The notes beneath the pieces are model-generated. The model did not search any database and was not told the DNA's origin. It saw only the letters and a program-made list of their open reading frames with translations. The position numbers and the translations under genes were made by a program. Shown here one piece after another: positions 50,068-58,227 of a stretch of 64,000 bases of DNA (positions within the stretch are counted from its first letter, which is position 1; every line of letters begins with the position of its first letter). This DNA comes from Seleniibacterium sp963677135 (GTDB lineage Bacteria > Desulfobacterota > Desulfuromonadia > Desulfuromonadales > Geopsychrobacteraceae): assembly GCA_963677135.2 (NCBI GenBank), contig CAXXLS010000011.1, positions 1 through 64,000 on the forward strand, in the 5' to 3' direction.

Positions 50068-51624
50068 ATGAGATGTCCTAAATGCGGCTACAACAGTTTT
50101 GACTATCTCGACAGCTGCAAAAAGTGCGGGAAGGATCTGGTCGAATTCAAGCAACGTTACGGAATCCAGAGTATCTTGTTCCCCGGAGCGATGTCGCCGA
50201 CCGACGATTCTGAAGACGTGGCATTCGACAGCGAAAGCGCTGATGCCGTGGTTGTGGCTGCGACCGGAGCGGCGGCCGCTTCTGCAGCGGCGGCAAGTGC
50301 CGAACCTGAAGCCGTCGAGTCGCAGGAAACCTCCTCGACAGAAGCTGATGATTTCGGTTTTGACTTTATGGGTGACAGCGCCGAGGATGATGACCTGTCA
50401 TTTGATGAACTCTTCGAAGAGGCTCCGGAAGATGAGGATGTCGAAGAATCCATCGAAGGTCCCAAATCGGCAGCTCCAGATTCCGGGGGAGAAGAGGGGG
50501 ATGACTTTTCCTTTGACCTGCCCGAGGAGGACGGGTTCGATGACGATTTCGGTCTCGACGAAGAGCCGGACACGGTCTCCTTCGACGATGACCCTGAACC
50601 GCAGGATGATGAAACGGGGATCGGGGAGGATCCCAAAAGCCCTTTTGACTTACCGGAGTCTCCAGAACGTCTGGGGGCTCCGGATTCTCAAACGGTCTTC
50701 TCCCTCGCCACGGCCGACAGGGCTGAGGCGGTTCCGGAGAGCGGCGGCGAAGAGGATGCTTCCGACGCCGCTTTCGACAGTTCAGATGACTACTATTCAC
50801 GTGCCTTTGAGGAGTCTTCTGAGTCGATAGATGACGAGCATTCCGAACCTCTGGCGGAGGCAGCGCCCGTTGCCGATCTGTTCACGCCGGTTGCGGCAGA
50901 ACAGACCTCTGAGCCTGTTGCCCTTGATCTGTCGGAGGTCCTTTCGGAGGAAGAGCTTCCGGCGCCGACGGCGCCAGTCGTGGATGAAGAGGCCCTCTAC
51001 CAGGAATACTATCGCGGCTTTGACACCAATCGGGAAGCCGCTGCCGGTGTGTCCGGAGACCCGATGGAGAGCCCTGCCGATGCCGACGGGGGGCCGGCCG
51101 TTTTCGATGACGAGCGCTTTTCCGATCCCGCCGAAGAACCCGAACTTCCGACTGCCGCGATGCTCCCGGCCACCGCCAGCCGTATTGCCGCCAGTCTGTT
51201 CGATGGCCTGATCCTGGCCGTTGTCGGAGGTGGCTTTCTGTTGGCCGCGGAATATGCCCTGGGCGGAATTGCCGACTCCTACATACCATCCCTGGACACC
51301 TTGCTGGACCTGTCCATCCCTTATTTCCTGGTGCTGTTCTTTCTGTGTTTCGGTTATTTCACCCTGTTTCATTTCCTGGTTGGCCAGACTCCCGGGAAAA
51401 TGCTGGTTGGCCTTCGGGTCGAGTCATGCGCAGGAGATCCCCTGACCTTTGGCCAGGCGTTTCTCCGCAGTGTCGGGGGGCTGCTGCAGCTGGTTCCCGC
51501 CGGCCTCGGCCTGCTTGCCGTTCTGTTCAACCGGGAAAAACGGGGCTGGAGCGACCTTATTGCCGGCACCCGGGTGGTTCCCTTCAGGCACACCACCGAG
51601 GGCATGCAGGAGGATGCCGCCTGA
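50068..51624 (+). CDS. Zinc-ribbon / acidic linker / RDD membrane protein
   Basis: A 518-residue protein in three parts. Residues 1-25 are a zinc ribbon (CPKCGYNSFDYLDSCKKCGKDL). Residues about 45-365 are an extremely acidic, Ser/Glu/Asp-rich, low-complexity stretch with repeated FDDD/FDLPE-type pieces, probably disordered. Residues about 370-505 are an RDD domain, with ATASRIAASLFDGLILAVVGGGF as helix 1, a second helix pair, and VGQTPGKMLVGLRV, QAFLRSVGG and RGWSDLIAGTRVV. RDD proteins are thought to be transporters or membrane organisers. 29 bases separate it from rsmE. Confidence 0.82.
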   Translation: MRCPKCGYNSFDYLDSCKKCGKDLVEFKQRYGIQSILFPGAMSPTDDSEDVAFDSESADAVVVAATGAAAASAAAASAEPEAVESQETSSTEADDFGFDFMGDSAEDDDLSFDELFEEAPEDEDVEESIEGPKSAAPDSGGEEGDDFSFDLPEEDGFDDDFGLDEEPDTVSFDDDPEPQDDETGIGEDPKSPFDLPESPERLGAPDSQTVFSLATADRAEAVPESGGEEDASDAAFDSSDDYYSRAFEESSESIDDEHSEPLAEAAPVADLFTPVAAEQTSEPVALDLSEVLSEEELPAPTAPVVDEEALYQEYYRGFDTNREAAAGVSGDPMESPADADGGPAVFDDERFSDPAEEPELPTAAMLPATASRIAASLFDGLILAVVGGGFLLAAEYALGGIADSYIPSLDTLLDLSIPYFLVLFFLCFGYFTLFHFLVGQTPGKMLVGLRVESCAGDPLTFGQAFLRSVGGLLQLVPAGLGLLAVLFNREKRGWSDLIAGTRVVPFRHTTEGMQEDAA

Positions 51625-51705
51625 CCGTTTTCAAGCGCCGCCCGCATCGGTTCTGATCACATCATTCCGAGGGGACTTGTCCGTGAAGGGCCGGTCCGAC
51701 CGATT

Positions 51706-52320
51706 TCATCCCATCCGCAGCCGGATGAAACTCTGCAGGTCCGGACATTTCAGGTAATCGTTGTTCTTCAGCTCCCAACCTATCGTCGAGGTCGGTTTTG
51801 GACCGTAATCATGGCCGGGGTAGACCTCGTAATCCTCAGGCAGGGCTTTAAGGCGCTGCAGGCTGTCGTAGAGGCTGGCGACATCGCTCCCCGGCAGATC
51901 GGCCCGGCCGCAGCGTGAGACGAACAGGGTGTCACCGGTCACCAGCAGCCGGCCGGCCTTGAAGACCAGGGAGCCGGGCGTGTGGCCGGGGGTATGCAGG
52001 ACCTCGACCAGCCCGTTGCCGACCGCCAGGGTCGAGCCCTCGGAAAGAATGATGTCCGGCTGGGACACTTCGAGAGCGTGGGCCGCGAGTTTCGCACCGG
52101 TGGCTTCGATGATGGTCGGGTTGCCGGCGACGTGGTCACGGTGCCCGTGAGTGTTCAGGAGCAGGGAGATGGTCACGTCGAGCTCCCGGGCCCGGTCGAG
52201 AAGCCGTTCCGGATACATGGAGGGATCGATGGCCGCACCGAGCCCGGTCTCCGGACAGTAAAGCAGATAGGAAAAGTTATCCATCTCGCTGGCCGGGATC
52301 TGTTCAATGTTCAATACCAT
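51706..52320 (-). CDS. Glyoxalase II-like metallo-beta-lactamase-fold hydrolase
   Basis: A 204-residue MBL-fold hydrolase, probably acting on a thioester. Metal ligands: NTHGHRDHVAG (about residue 56), HTPGHTPGS (about 110), GDTLF (about 130) and PGHDYG (about 170), in the glyoxalase II order. ATG 52320 starts a frame 10 bases inside the end of the upstream small gene; the longer upstream frame is not used. Substrate is unknown; hydroxyacylglutathione or persulfide analogues are possible. Confidence 0.88.
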   Translation of the reverse strand: MVLNIEQIPASEMDNFSYLLYCPETGLGAAIDPSMYPERLLDRARELDVTISLLLNTHGHRDHVAGNPTIIEATGAKLAAHALEVSQPDIILSEGSTLAVGNGLVEVLHTPGHTPGSLVFKAGRLLVTGDTLFVSRCGRADLPGSDVASLYDSLQRLKALPEDYEVYPGHDYGPKPTSTIGWELKNNDYLKCPDLQSFIRLRMG

Positions 52321-52529
52321 AAGTCTTTTGGTTCCTCGGTTGCAATAAGGCGGATTTCCTTGTCGATAATCCTGAAGCGCTGTCCGGTTGATCGCACCAG
52401 CCATTCGTCCCCTTCTTCCGGGGGTTGCGGGAACTCCCGGTTGCCCAGAAAGACATCCTCGTTGTCGATCATGCCCCACCAGTCGAGGGCACCGGTCTGC
52501 CAGATCTTGGTCTTGAGAAAAAACGCCAT
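52311..52529 (-). CDS. Small hypothetical protein coupled to the MBL hydrolase
   Basis: A 72-residue protein starting at ATG 52529 behind AAGGAG. The sequence is aromatic- and acid-rich (TGALDWWGMIDNEDVFLG ... EEGDEWLVRSTGQRFRIIDKEIRLI), consistent with a small beta-barrel or SH3-like fold, but no family is recognised. It ends with a 10-base overlap into the MBL gene, implying translational coupling and a linked function. Confidence 0.6.
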   Translation of the reverse strand: MAFFLKTKIWQTGALDWWGMIDNEDVFLGNREFPQPPEEGDEWLVRSTGQRFRIIDKEIRLIATEEPKDLWY

Positions 52530-52628
52530 GCAAACTCCTTGTTTCGCGTTATTGGTTGAGTGGATCAAACAGTCCCTTTATATTAGCAGAGAGATCTGGG
52601 TCTCAACAACTACCGGGAGGGAAGATGT

Positions 52629-53468
52629 ATGAAATTTACCAAAATGCACGGCGCCGGCAACGACTACGTCTATGTCAACTGTTTCGACCAGTCCCTGGAA
52701 GACCCGGCTGCCGTCGCCCGTCAGGTCAGTGATCGTCACTTCGGGATCGGCTCCGACGGACTGATTCTGATCATGCCGTCGGAGGTGGCCGATGTCCGTA
52801 TGCGGATGTTCAACGCCGATGGCAGTGAGGCGGAAATGTGCGGCAACGGCATCCGCTGCGTCGCCAAGTACGCTTTCGATCATGGCCTGGTCAATGCCCT
52901 CGAAATCAGGGTTGAAACGGGCAACGGGGTGCTGCCCCTGACCATGTTCCCGGGAGACCAGGGGCGGATTGCCAGGGTCAGGGTCAACATGGGGCGGCCG
53001 GGACTGACCCGGCAGGAAATTCCGATGGTCGCCCCCTCTTTGGAGCAGGTGGTCGAAGTGCCGCTGGAGGTAGCGGGAGAAACCTACCGGGTGACCTGTG
53101 TTTCCATGGGGAATCCCCACGCGGTTGTTTATGTCGATCATGTCGAGACCTTTCCGGTTGAGAAGATTGGTCCGCTGATTGAAAATCATGCCTGTTTTCC
53201 ACGCCGCACCAACGTTGAATTTGTCCAGGTTGTCAGCCCCGACGAAGTCATCCAGCGGACCTGGGAACGGGGTGCCGGCGAGACCTTGGCCTGCGGGACC
53301 GGGGCTTCGGCGGTGACAGTCGCCGGCGTGCTGACCGGGAAAACCAGGGCCAGAATCGTCAATCACCTGCGCGGTGGTGACCTGGAAATGGAGTGGCTTG
53401 AAAACGGACCGGTGATGATGACCGGGCCAGCAGTTGAGGTGTTCAGTGGTGAGTTCGACCCCCGATAG
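52629..53468 (+). CDS. dapF: Diaminopimelate epimerase
   Basis: Converts LL- to meso-diaminopimelate for lysine and peptidoglycan. The two catalytic cysteines are in MCGNGIRC (C71) and LACGTGAS (C222). The N-terminus FTKMHGAGNDYVYVN is typical. Length 279 aa. GGGAGGG precedes the ATG. The following HAD gene overlaps its end by about 20 bases. Confidence 0.97.
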   Translation: MKFTKMHGAGNDYVYVNCFDQSLEDPAAVARQVSDRHFGIGSDGLILIMPSEVADVRMRMFNADGSEAEMCGNGIRCVAKYAFDHGLVNALEIRVETGNGVLPLTMFPGDQGRIARVRVNMGRPGLTRQEIPMVAPSLEQVVEVPLEVAGETYRVTCVSMGNPHAVVYVDHVETFPVEKIGPLIENHACFPRRTNVEFVQVVSPDEVIQRTWERGAGETLACGTGASAVTVAGVLTGKTRARIVNHLRGGDLEMEWLENGPVMMTGPAVEVFSGEFDPR

Positions 53469-54123
53469 AAAAATCAAGGCGATTCTGTTTGATCTGGACA
53501 ATACCCTGTATCCGGCCGAACGGGATCTGTTCTCCCTTATCGATGTCCGGATCAACCGTTACATGGAAGAGATGGTCGCCATCGATCGTCAGGATGTTGA
53601 CCGGTTGCGGCGGCGCTACTGGCAGGATTACGGCACCACCCTGCAGGGGCTGATTCTCCATCATCAGGTCGATCCCGAGGAATACCTCGATTATGTCCAT
53701 GCTGTCGATGTCGGCAGCCGCCTGAGCTTTGACCGGCGCCTGCATGAGGTCCTCTCCGGGATCTCGATTCCCAGCTATGTGTTTACCAACGGTTCCCGCT
53801 GTCACGTCGACCGGGTCGTGTCCGCCCTTGGTCTGGATGGCCTGTTTCATGATGTTTTCGACATTCGGGTCGACAACTACAAGCCCAAGCCGCAGCCGGG
53901 GCCCTACCAGGCGGTCCTCAACCGTCTGGAACTGGCCGGGGAGCAGTGTGTGATGGTCGAGGATCAGCCGCAGAACCTGAAAACGGCCAAGGATTTCGGT
54001 ATGAAGACGGTTCTGGTCGGGCGGGCCGACGAGCATGCGGAGGCCGGGTTTATCGATGTCTTTATCGACGGGCCGGCAGACATCGGCGTGGCCATCGCCG
54101 CCTGGGCAGGGGGCTGCCCTTGA
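53449..54123 (+). CDS. HAD-family phosphatase (pyrimidine 5'-nucleotidase-like)
   Basis: A 224-residue HAD hydrolase, subfamily IA. Motif I AILFDLDNTLYP with the two Asp, motif II VFTNGS, the lysine in DNYKPKPQPG, and motif IV MVEDQPQNLKTAK are present. The helical cap (about residues 20-90) resembles the pyrimidine 5'-nucleotidase / SDT1 group. The start is uncertain: GTG 53446 or 53449 both fit the GAGG at 53436-53439. Its stop overlaps the nfo start. Confidence 0.85.
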   Translation: MSSTPDRKIKAILFDLDNTLYPAERDLFSLIDVRINRYMEEMVAIDRQDVDRLRRRYWQDYGTTLQGLILHHQVDPEEYLDYVHAVDVGSRLSFDRRLHEVLSGISIPSYVFTNGSRCHVDRVVSALGLDGLFHDVFDIRVDNYKPKPQPGPYQAVLNRLELAGEQCVMVEDQPQNLKTAKDFGMKTVLVGRADEHAEAGFIDVFIDGPADIGVAIAAWAGGCP

Positions 54124-54983
54124 ACCGGGAAACACCCCCCAGCTTGCTGCTGGGCGTTCATGTCTCCATCGCGGGCGGCATAGAAAAAGCCATCGCGCGG
54201 GGGGAGGAGATCGGCTGTACCGCGATTCAGGTCTTCACCCGCAATGCCAGCCGCTGGCAGGCCAAGCCCCTTTCCGACCGGTCGGTGGCGGCTTTCAGAG
54301 AGGCCCGCGCCCGAAGTTCCCTGGGGTATGTCGCCGCCCATGACAGTTATCTCATCAACCTGGCGAGTCCGGATGAACAGCTGCGCAGGAAATCGATAGC
54401 CGCCTTTGTCGACGAGATGGTGCGGTGCGACCGGCTGGGAATAGCGGACCTGGTCATGCATCCCGGGGCCCATATGGGGCGGGGCATCTCGGCGGGGCTG
54501 GCAACGGTTGCTGAAAGTTTCAGGAGCATTTTCAGCGAGGCTCCCGCAACGGTCCGCGTTCTGATTGAGAATACGGCCGGGCAGGGAACCTCCCTCGGCG
54601 CTGATTTTGCTGAGATCGCCGAGATTCTCAGTCGGGTTGGCAATGACCGTCTGGCGGTCTGTTTTGATACCTGCCATGCTTTTGCGGCAGGCTATGACCT
54701 GCGCAGCGAGCAGAGTTATCAGCGCGTCATGGAGGACTTTGAGCAGTTGCTCGGTATGGAGAGCCTGGCCCTGTTCCATCTGAATGACTGCAAAAAGCCC
54801 CTGGGTTCGCGGGTTGATCGTCATGAGCATGTCGCCAGGGGGATGATCGGGGTCGCTGGCTTTGCAGCGCTCATGACCGATCCCCGGTTTGTCCGGGTGC
54901 CGAAAATTTTGGAAACCCCCAGCGGTGAGCAGCACTGCCACGACCTTGAGAACCTGGCATTGCTGCGCCGGCTTGCGGGCTGA
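54120..54983 (+). CDS. nfo: Endonuclease IV (AP endonuclease)
   Basis: Cleaves DNA at abasic sites in base-excision repair with three zinc ions. Metal-binding stretches: GVHVSIAGG, AAHDSYLINLA, MHPGAHMG, LIENTAGQG, FDTCHAFAAGYD, HLNDCKKPLGSRVDRHEHVARG and ILETPSG. Length 288 aa fits. I place the start at a TTG (54120) overlapping the HAD stop as TTGA; no ATG lies nearer and the upstream frame is antisense-like noise. Coupled translation with the HAD gene is likely. Confidence 0.92.
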   Translation: MNRETPPSLLLGVHVSIAGGIEKAIARGEEIGCTAIQVFTRNASRWQAKPLSDRSVAAFREARARSSLGYVAAHDSYLINLASPDEQLRRKSIAAFVDEMVRCDRLGIADLVMHPGAHMGRGISAGLATVAESFRSIFSEAPATVRVLIENTAGQGTSLGADFAEIAEILSRVGNDRLAVCFDTCHAFAAGYDLRSEQSYQRVMEDFEQLLGMESLALFHLNDCKKPLGSRVDRHEHVARGMIGVAGFAALMTDPRFVRVPKILETPSGEQHCHDLENLALLRRLAG

Positions 54984-55003
54984 AAGTCAGACGGAGTAAG
55001 CAG

Positions 55004-55453
55004 ATGAGAGCAGTCGTACAACGGGTAAGCCGTGCCGGAGTAACCGTCGACGGGGAGCGTATCGCTGATATCGGTCAGGGTCTGCTGGTGCTGCTGGGGG
55101 TGGCCGACGGGGACGGCAGACCGGCGGCCGACTACCTGGCCGACAAGATTGCCGGGTTGCGCATTTTTGAAGACGACCAGGGCAAGATGAATCTGTCCGT
55201 TGCTGATTGTCACGGCGCGGTGCTGGTCGTGTCCCAGTTCACCCTGCTGGCGGATTGCCGCAAAGGGCGTCGTCCGGGCTTTTCGGCAGCTGCGCCTCCG
55301 GAGATCGCCGAGCCCCTGTGCCGTTACTTCAGTGACCAGCTCGCGAGGAAAGGGTTGGCCGTGCAGACCGGCCGGTTCCGCGCCGATATGGCTGTGGACC
55401 TGGTCAATGACGGGCCGGTGACCATTATGCTCGACAGCGATCGACAGTTTTAA
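55004..55453 (+). CDS. dtd: D-aminoacyl-tRNA deacylase
   Basis: Removes D-amino acids from mischarged tRNA. The N-terminal MRAVVQRVSRAGVTVDGE, the catalytic SQFTLLADCRKGRRPGFS (about residue 78) and the cross-subunit Gly-cisPro motif NDGPVTIMLDS (about residue 137) are all present. Length 149 aa is normal. Confidence 0.96.
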   Translation: MRAVVQRVSRAGVTVDGERIADIGQGLLVLLGVADGDGRPAADYLADKIAGLRIFEDDQGKMNLSVADCHGAVLVVSQFTLLADCRKGRRPGFSAAAPPEIAEPLCRYFSDQLARKGLAVQTGRFRADMAVDLVNDGPVTIMLDSDRQF

Positions 55454-55464
55454 GGGGGGGTATC

Positions 55465-55989
55465 ATGATCAGGCTGATTGGCGTTCTTGTGTTTTTAGGG
55501 ATCGTGGCCGCCGGTTCGGCGCCGGCGGCCACCTATACCTGCCGGGACGAGCAGGGCCGTCTCTATGTCGGTGATAATCTGCAGGCCCTGCCCGAGGCCT
55601 GCCGGGCCAGGGTCAGGACGCTGCCTGAACAGGATCCGGCAAACCTTAATTTCGTTCCGGACACAAGCCGGCCGGCGGGGCCGAGCCATGAGTTCAACCG
55701 GGCCGTAGCGAGGGAGCAGGAGGCCTTCGCTCGCAAGCGGTCCCGGGAACAGGCCCTGCAGGCGCGTTCGCAGAGGATGACCGTGGAGTATCGGCAGGCT
55801 GAAGAGCAGAAATGGGCTGCGCGCAGGGATCTGACCACCCGATCCCGGGAGCTTTATGATCAGGCAGTCAGGAAACAGGAGCAATTGCGTTCGGAAAAGA
55901 AAACCATTCTTGAGCAGCTCAGCCGGGAGAAGGTGTCGACGGATATTGAGAGCGAGGTTCGCAACAATCTCGAGCAGATCGGGGGTTGA
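55465..55989 (+). CDS. Exported DUF4124-like protein with coiled coil
   Basis: A 174-residue secreted or periplasmic protein. The signal peptide is residues 1-21 (cleavage near APAA-TY). Residues 22-60 (TYTCRDEQGRLYVGDNLQALPEAC) resemble DUF4124, a short domain with two Cys found in many proteobacterial envelope proteins. Residues about 80-170 are a highly charged coiled coil (REQEAFARKRSREQALQARSQ and onwards). Function unknown. It lies 12 bases after dtd. Confidence 0.72.
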   Translation: MIRLIGVLVFLGIVAAGSAPAATYTCRDEQGRLYVGDNLQALPEACRARVRTLPEQDPANLNFVPDTSRPAGPSHEFNRAVAREQEAFARKRSREQALQARSQRMTVEYRQAEEQKWAARRDLTTRSRELYDQAVRKQEQLRSEKKTILEQLSREKVSTDIESEVRNNLEQIGG

Positions 55990-56020
55990 AAAAAACCAGG
56001 CCCTTCAAAAGGGCCTGGTT
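55989..56020 (-). terminator. Terminator of trxA, shared by convergent genes
   Basis: AACCAGGCCCTT pairs with AGGGCCTGGTT around a CAAA loop (to 56020). On the minus strand a run of T follows the stem (55994-55989). It lies between the convergent DUF4124-like gene and trxA. Confidence 0.8.
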
Positions 56021-56093
56021 GGCGGTGCATGAGTGGCTGTTGAAAAACGAGTGCGTTGCAGGCGTCGCCTCGACAACGTTTTTCACCAGCTTG

Positions 56094-56423
56094 TTAGAGA
56101 GCTTTTTGCAGCAGCGCCTCAATCTGGTTTTTGGGAACGGCGCCAACCAGCTGGTCAACAATCTCTCCCCCCTTGAAAAGGATCATGGTCGGGATGCCAC
56201 GAACGCCATACTGGCCCGGAGTGGCCGGATTCTCATCAACGTTGACCTTGCCGATCTTGATCTTGCCGTCATATTCTTCAGCCAGTTGATCGAGCACGGG
56301 TGCGATCGCTTTGCAGGGCGCACACCAGGTAGCCCAGAAATCAACGAGAACGGGAGTGTCGGATTTAAGAACGTCTGCTTCAAATTGAGCATCGGAAATT
56401 TCAAGAATTTTGTCGCTAGCCAT
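56094..56423 (-). CDS. trxA: Thioredoxin
   Basis: General disulfide reductant, 109 aa. Active site W33-C34-A-P-C37-K, a WCAPC variant of the usual WCGPC, with the conserved buried Asp in VLVDFW and the cis-Pro in VRGIPTMILFK. AAAGGAG precedes the ATG and a good promoter lies upstream. Confidence 0.97.
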   Translation of the reverse strand: MASDKILEISDAQFEADVLKSDTPVLVDFWATWCAPCKAIAPVLDQLAEEYDGKIKIGKVNVDENPATPGQYGVRGIPTMILFKGGEIVDQLVGAVPKNQIEALLQKAL

Positions 56424-56481
56424 CGATGTCTCCTTTTTTCATGGTTGTGGCCGGAAGGTTATGCAAAATCATATCCACATC

Positions 56482-56510
56482 ACAATATATTGGGAGGTCT
56501 AGAAAATCAA
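56482..56510 (-). promoter_or_regulatory. Promoter of trxA
   Basis: On the minus strand TTGATT (56510-56505), 17-base spacer, TATTGT (56487-56482), about 60 bases before the ATG. Confidence 0.65.
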
Positions 56511-56621
56511 GGTGCAATAAGTAAATTTGCTTCAACTTGACAGGCAACAGACTGCTCCATATGATGCATCTGCCTGAGAACTTACCATTGCGCCCGGACG
56601 CCTTAGCCGGAGGTTTTAAAG

Positions 56622-57200
56622 ATGGAACAATTTATCAATGCCGCCTGTCAGCAGGCAACAGCCTGTCAGGCAGAGTTCTGCGGGAGCCAGGGGGACAAGC
56701 TGACCCAGCTGGCGGCCCGCCTGGCCGCGCTTTTTGCCGAAGGCGGTCAGCTGCTGGTGGCCGGCCACGGGCAGCTGTTTCATGTCGCCCAGCTGCTGGC
56801 CGTGCAGTTTTCCTACAAGCTGGAATTCGACCGGCCCGTGCTTCCGGCCTTATGCCTCGGCAGCGACCCTCTGCTCAGCCAGCAAATGCTCGGCGCCGGT
56901 CTGGCTGAACAGTACCTGGTACGGCATTACCGGGCAATCAACAGCCAGGACCACCTGCTGCTGGTCTTTTCCGATGCCGGGGCCGCCCCGGAGCTGGACG
57001 CCTTGATCGAGGAGGTCAAGGATAACGATCAACCGGTGTTTCTGCTCTCCGGCAACGCTCAGCAGGACCCGCTGCTCACGGAACATGTCGACGGGTGCCT
57101 GAACCTTGGCTGCCCTTCGCTGCCGCGACTTGTCGAGCTCTCCCAGTTTGCCGGCCACCTGCTGTGCGGGCTGGTCGAAAAGGAGTTGTTCGGCCGTTAA
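56622..57200 (+). CDS. SIS-domain protein (phosphoheptose isomerase-like)
   Basis: A 192-residue sugar-isomerase-fold protein. LAALFAEGGQLLVAGHGQL (about residues 35-53) and DHLLLVFSDAG (about 125) match the phosphosugar-binding strands of GmhA-like proteins, but the usual GNGGSA motif is changed to AGHGQL, and HLCGLVEKELFG ends the protein. Catalysis as a heptose isomerase is therefore doubtful. GGAGG precedes the ATG. It lies in front of ccsA and hemA. Confidence 0.72.
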   Translation: MEQFINAACQQATACQAEFCGSQGDKLTQLAARLAALFAEGGQLLVAGHGQLFHVAQLLAVQFSYKLEFDRPVLPALCLGSDPLLSQQMLGAGLAEQYLVRHYRAINSQDHLLLVFSDAGAAPELDALIEEVKDNDQPVFLLSGNAQQDPLLTEHVDGCLNLGCPSLPRLVELSQFAGHLLCGLVEKELFGR

Positions 57201-57357
57201 CAGCAAAAGAGGACGAAGCGTTCGGCCCCCTGCGGGCCACCGAGAAAGAGGTTGACTCCTGCGATTCGGGAACCATACAATCCCGACTTGCTGACAGCGA
57301 TATATGGATAGTTCGATTTCGGCGCTGCCTGTGTCGCAACATACCGGAAAGGATGCC

Positions 57358-58227
57358 ATGGGAACCTCAAACCTACTGTCGACGATCACGACTCTGATCT
57401 ATCTTGCGGCCAGCATTCTTTACATCGTCGCCATGGTCAGGAAAAAAGCGGCCCTCGGAAGTTTGGGGCGGTGGCTGCTTCTTGCGGGAGTCATCGTCCA
57501 CGCCGGCGCGTTCGGCGTGCTGCATTCCACGGTCGGCGGTACCCCGGTGACCAGTCTCCACGAGTCTCTGTCCTTCTTTGCCTGGTGCCTGGTCCTGCTC
57601 TTCCTGCTCCTCGACCTGCGCTTTCGGCTGTCCGTCATGGGAGCTTTCGCTGCGCCTCTGGCGTTTCTGCTCATGATCGCCAGCGCTTTGAGCCCGCGCG
57701 CTGTCATTCAGCTCAATCCGGTCCTGAAGAGCTGGCTCTTCCCGGTCCACATCTCTTTTGCCTTCCTGGGGATTGCCGCCTTCTCACTGTCCTTTGGCGC
57801 AGGGGTCATGTACCTGATCCAGAACCGGATGCTGAAAAGCAAGCGCTTCACCGGAATCTTCCAGCTGCTGCCTTCCCTCGACAGTCTGGACAAGGTGAAC
57901 TATACCTGTTTGAGCGTCGGTTTTCCCCTGATGACCCTCGGGATCATCAGCGGCGCTTTCTGGGCCAATACCGCCTGGGGGAGTTACTGGAGCTGGGATC
58001 CCAAGGAGACCTGGGCCCTGATCACCTGGTTTCTTTATGCCGGCCTGCTCCACGGTCGGCTGACCTCGGGCTGGCGGGGCCGGACGGCCGCCCTGTTTGC
58101 CATTATCGCGTTCCTGTTTCTCCTGTTTACCTATCTGGGAGTCAACCTGCTGCTCGGCGGCTATCATACCTTCGAAGCGTTCGCCGTGGTCGGCGGTCTC
58201 CCCGGTGAAATGATCCCATGGATATAA
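57358..58227 (+). CDS. ccsA: Cytochrome c biogenesis protein CcsA/CcsB-type (HemX-like)
   Basis: Integral membrane protein, about eight helices, 289 aa. It carries the haem-handling WWD motif as GSYWSWDPKETWALITW (about residue 205) and flanking conserved His (VHAGAFGVLH; SWLFPVHISFAFLG; GGYHTFEA). Such proteins move haem across the membrane to apocytochrome c; relatives named HemX affect HemA level. ATG 57358 is preferred to the upstream in-frame 57304. It overlaps hemA by 10 bases, so synthesis of haem and its export are coupled. Confidence 0.88.
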   Translation: MGTSNLLSTITTLIYLAASILYIVAMVRKKAALGSLGRWLLLAGVIVHAGAFGVLHSTVGGTPVTSLHESLSFFAWCLVLLFLLLDLRFRLSVMGAFAAPLAFLLMIASALSPRAVIQLNPVLKSWLFPVHISFAFLGIAAFSLSFGAGVMYLIQNRMLKSKRFTGIFQLLPSLDSLDKVNYTCLSVGFPLMTLGIISGAFWANTAWGSYWSWDPKETWALITWFLYAGLLHGRLTSGWRGRTAALFAIIAFLFLLFTYLGVNLLLGGYHTFEAFAVVGGLPGEMIPWI

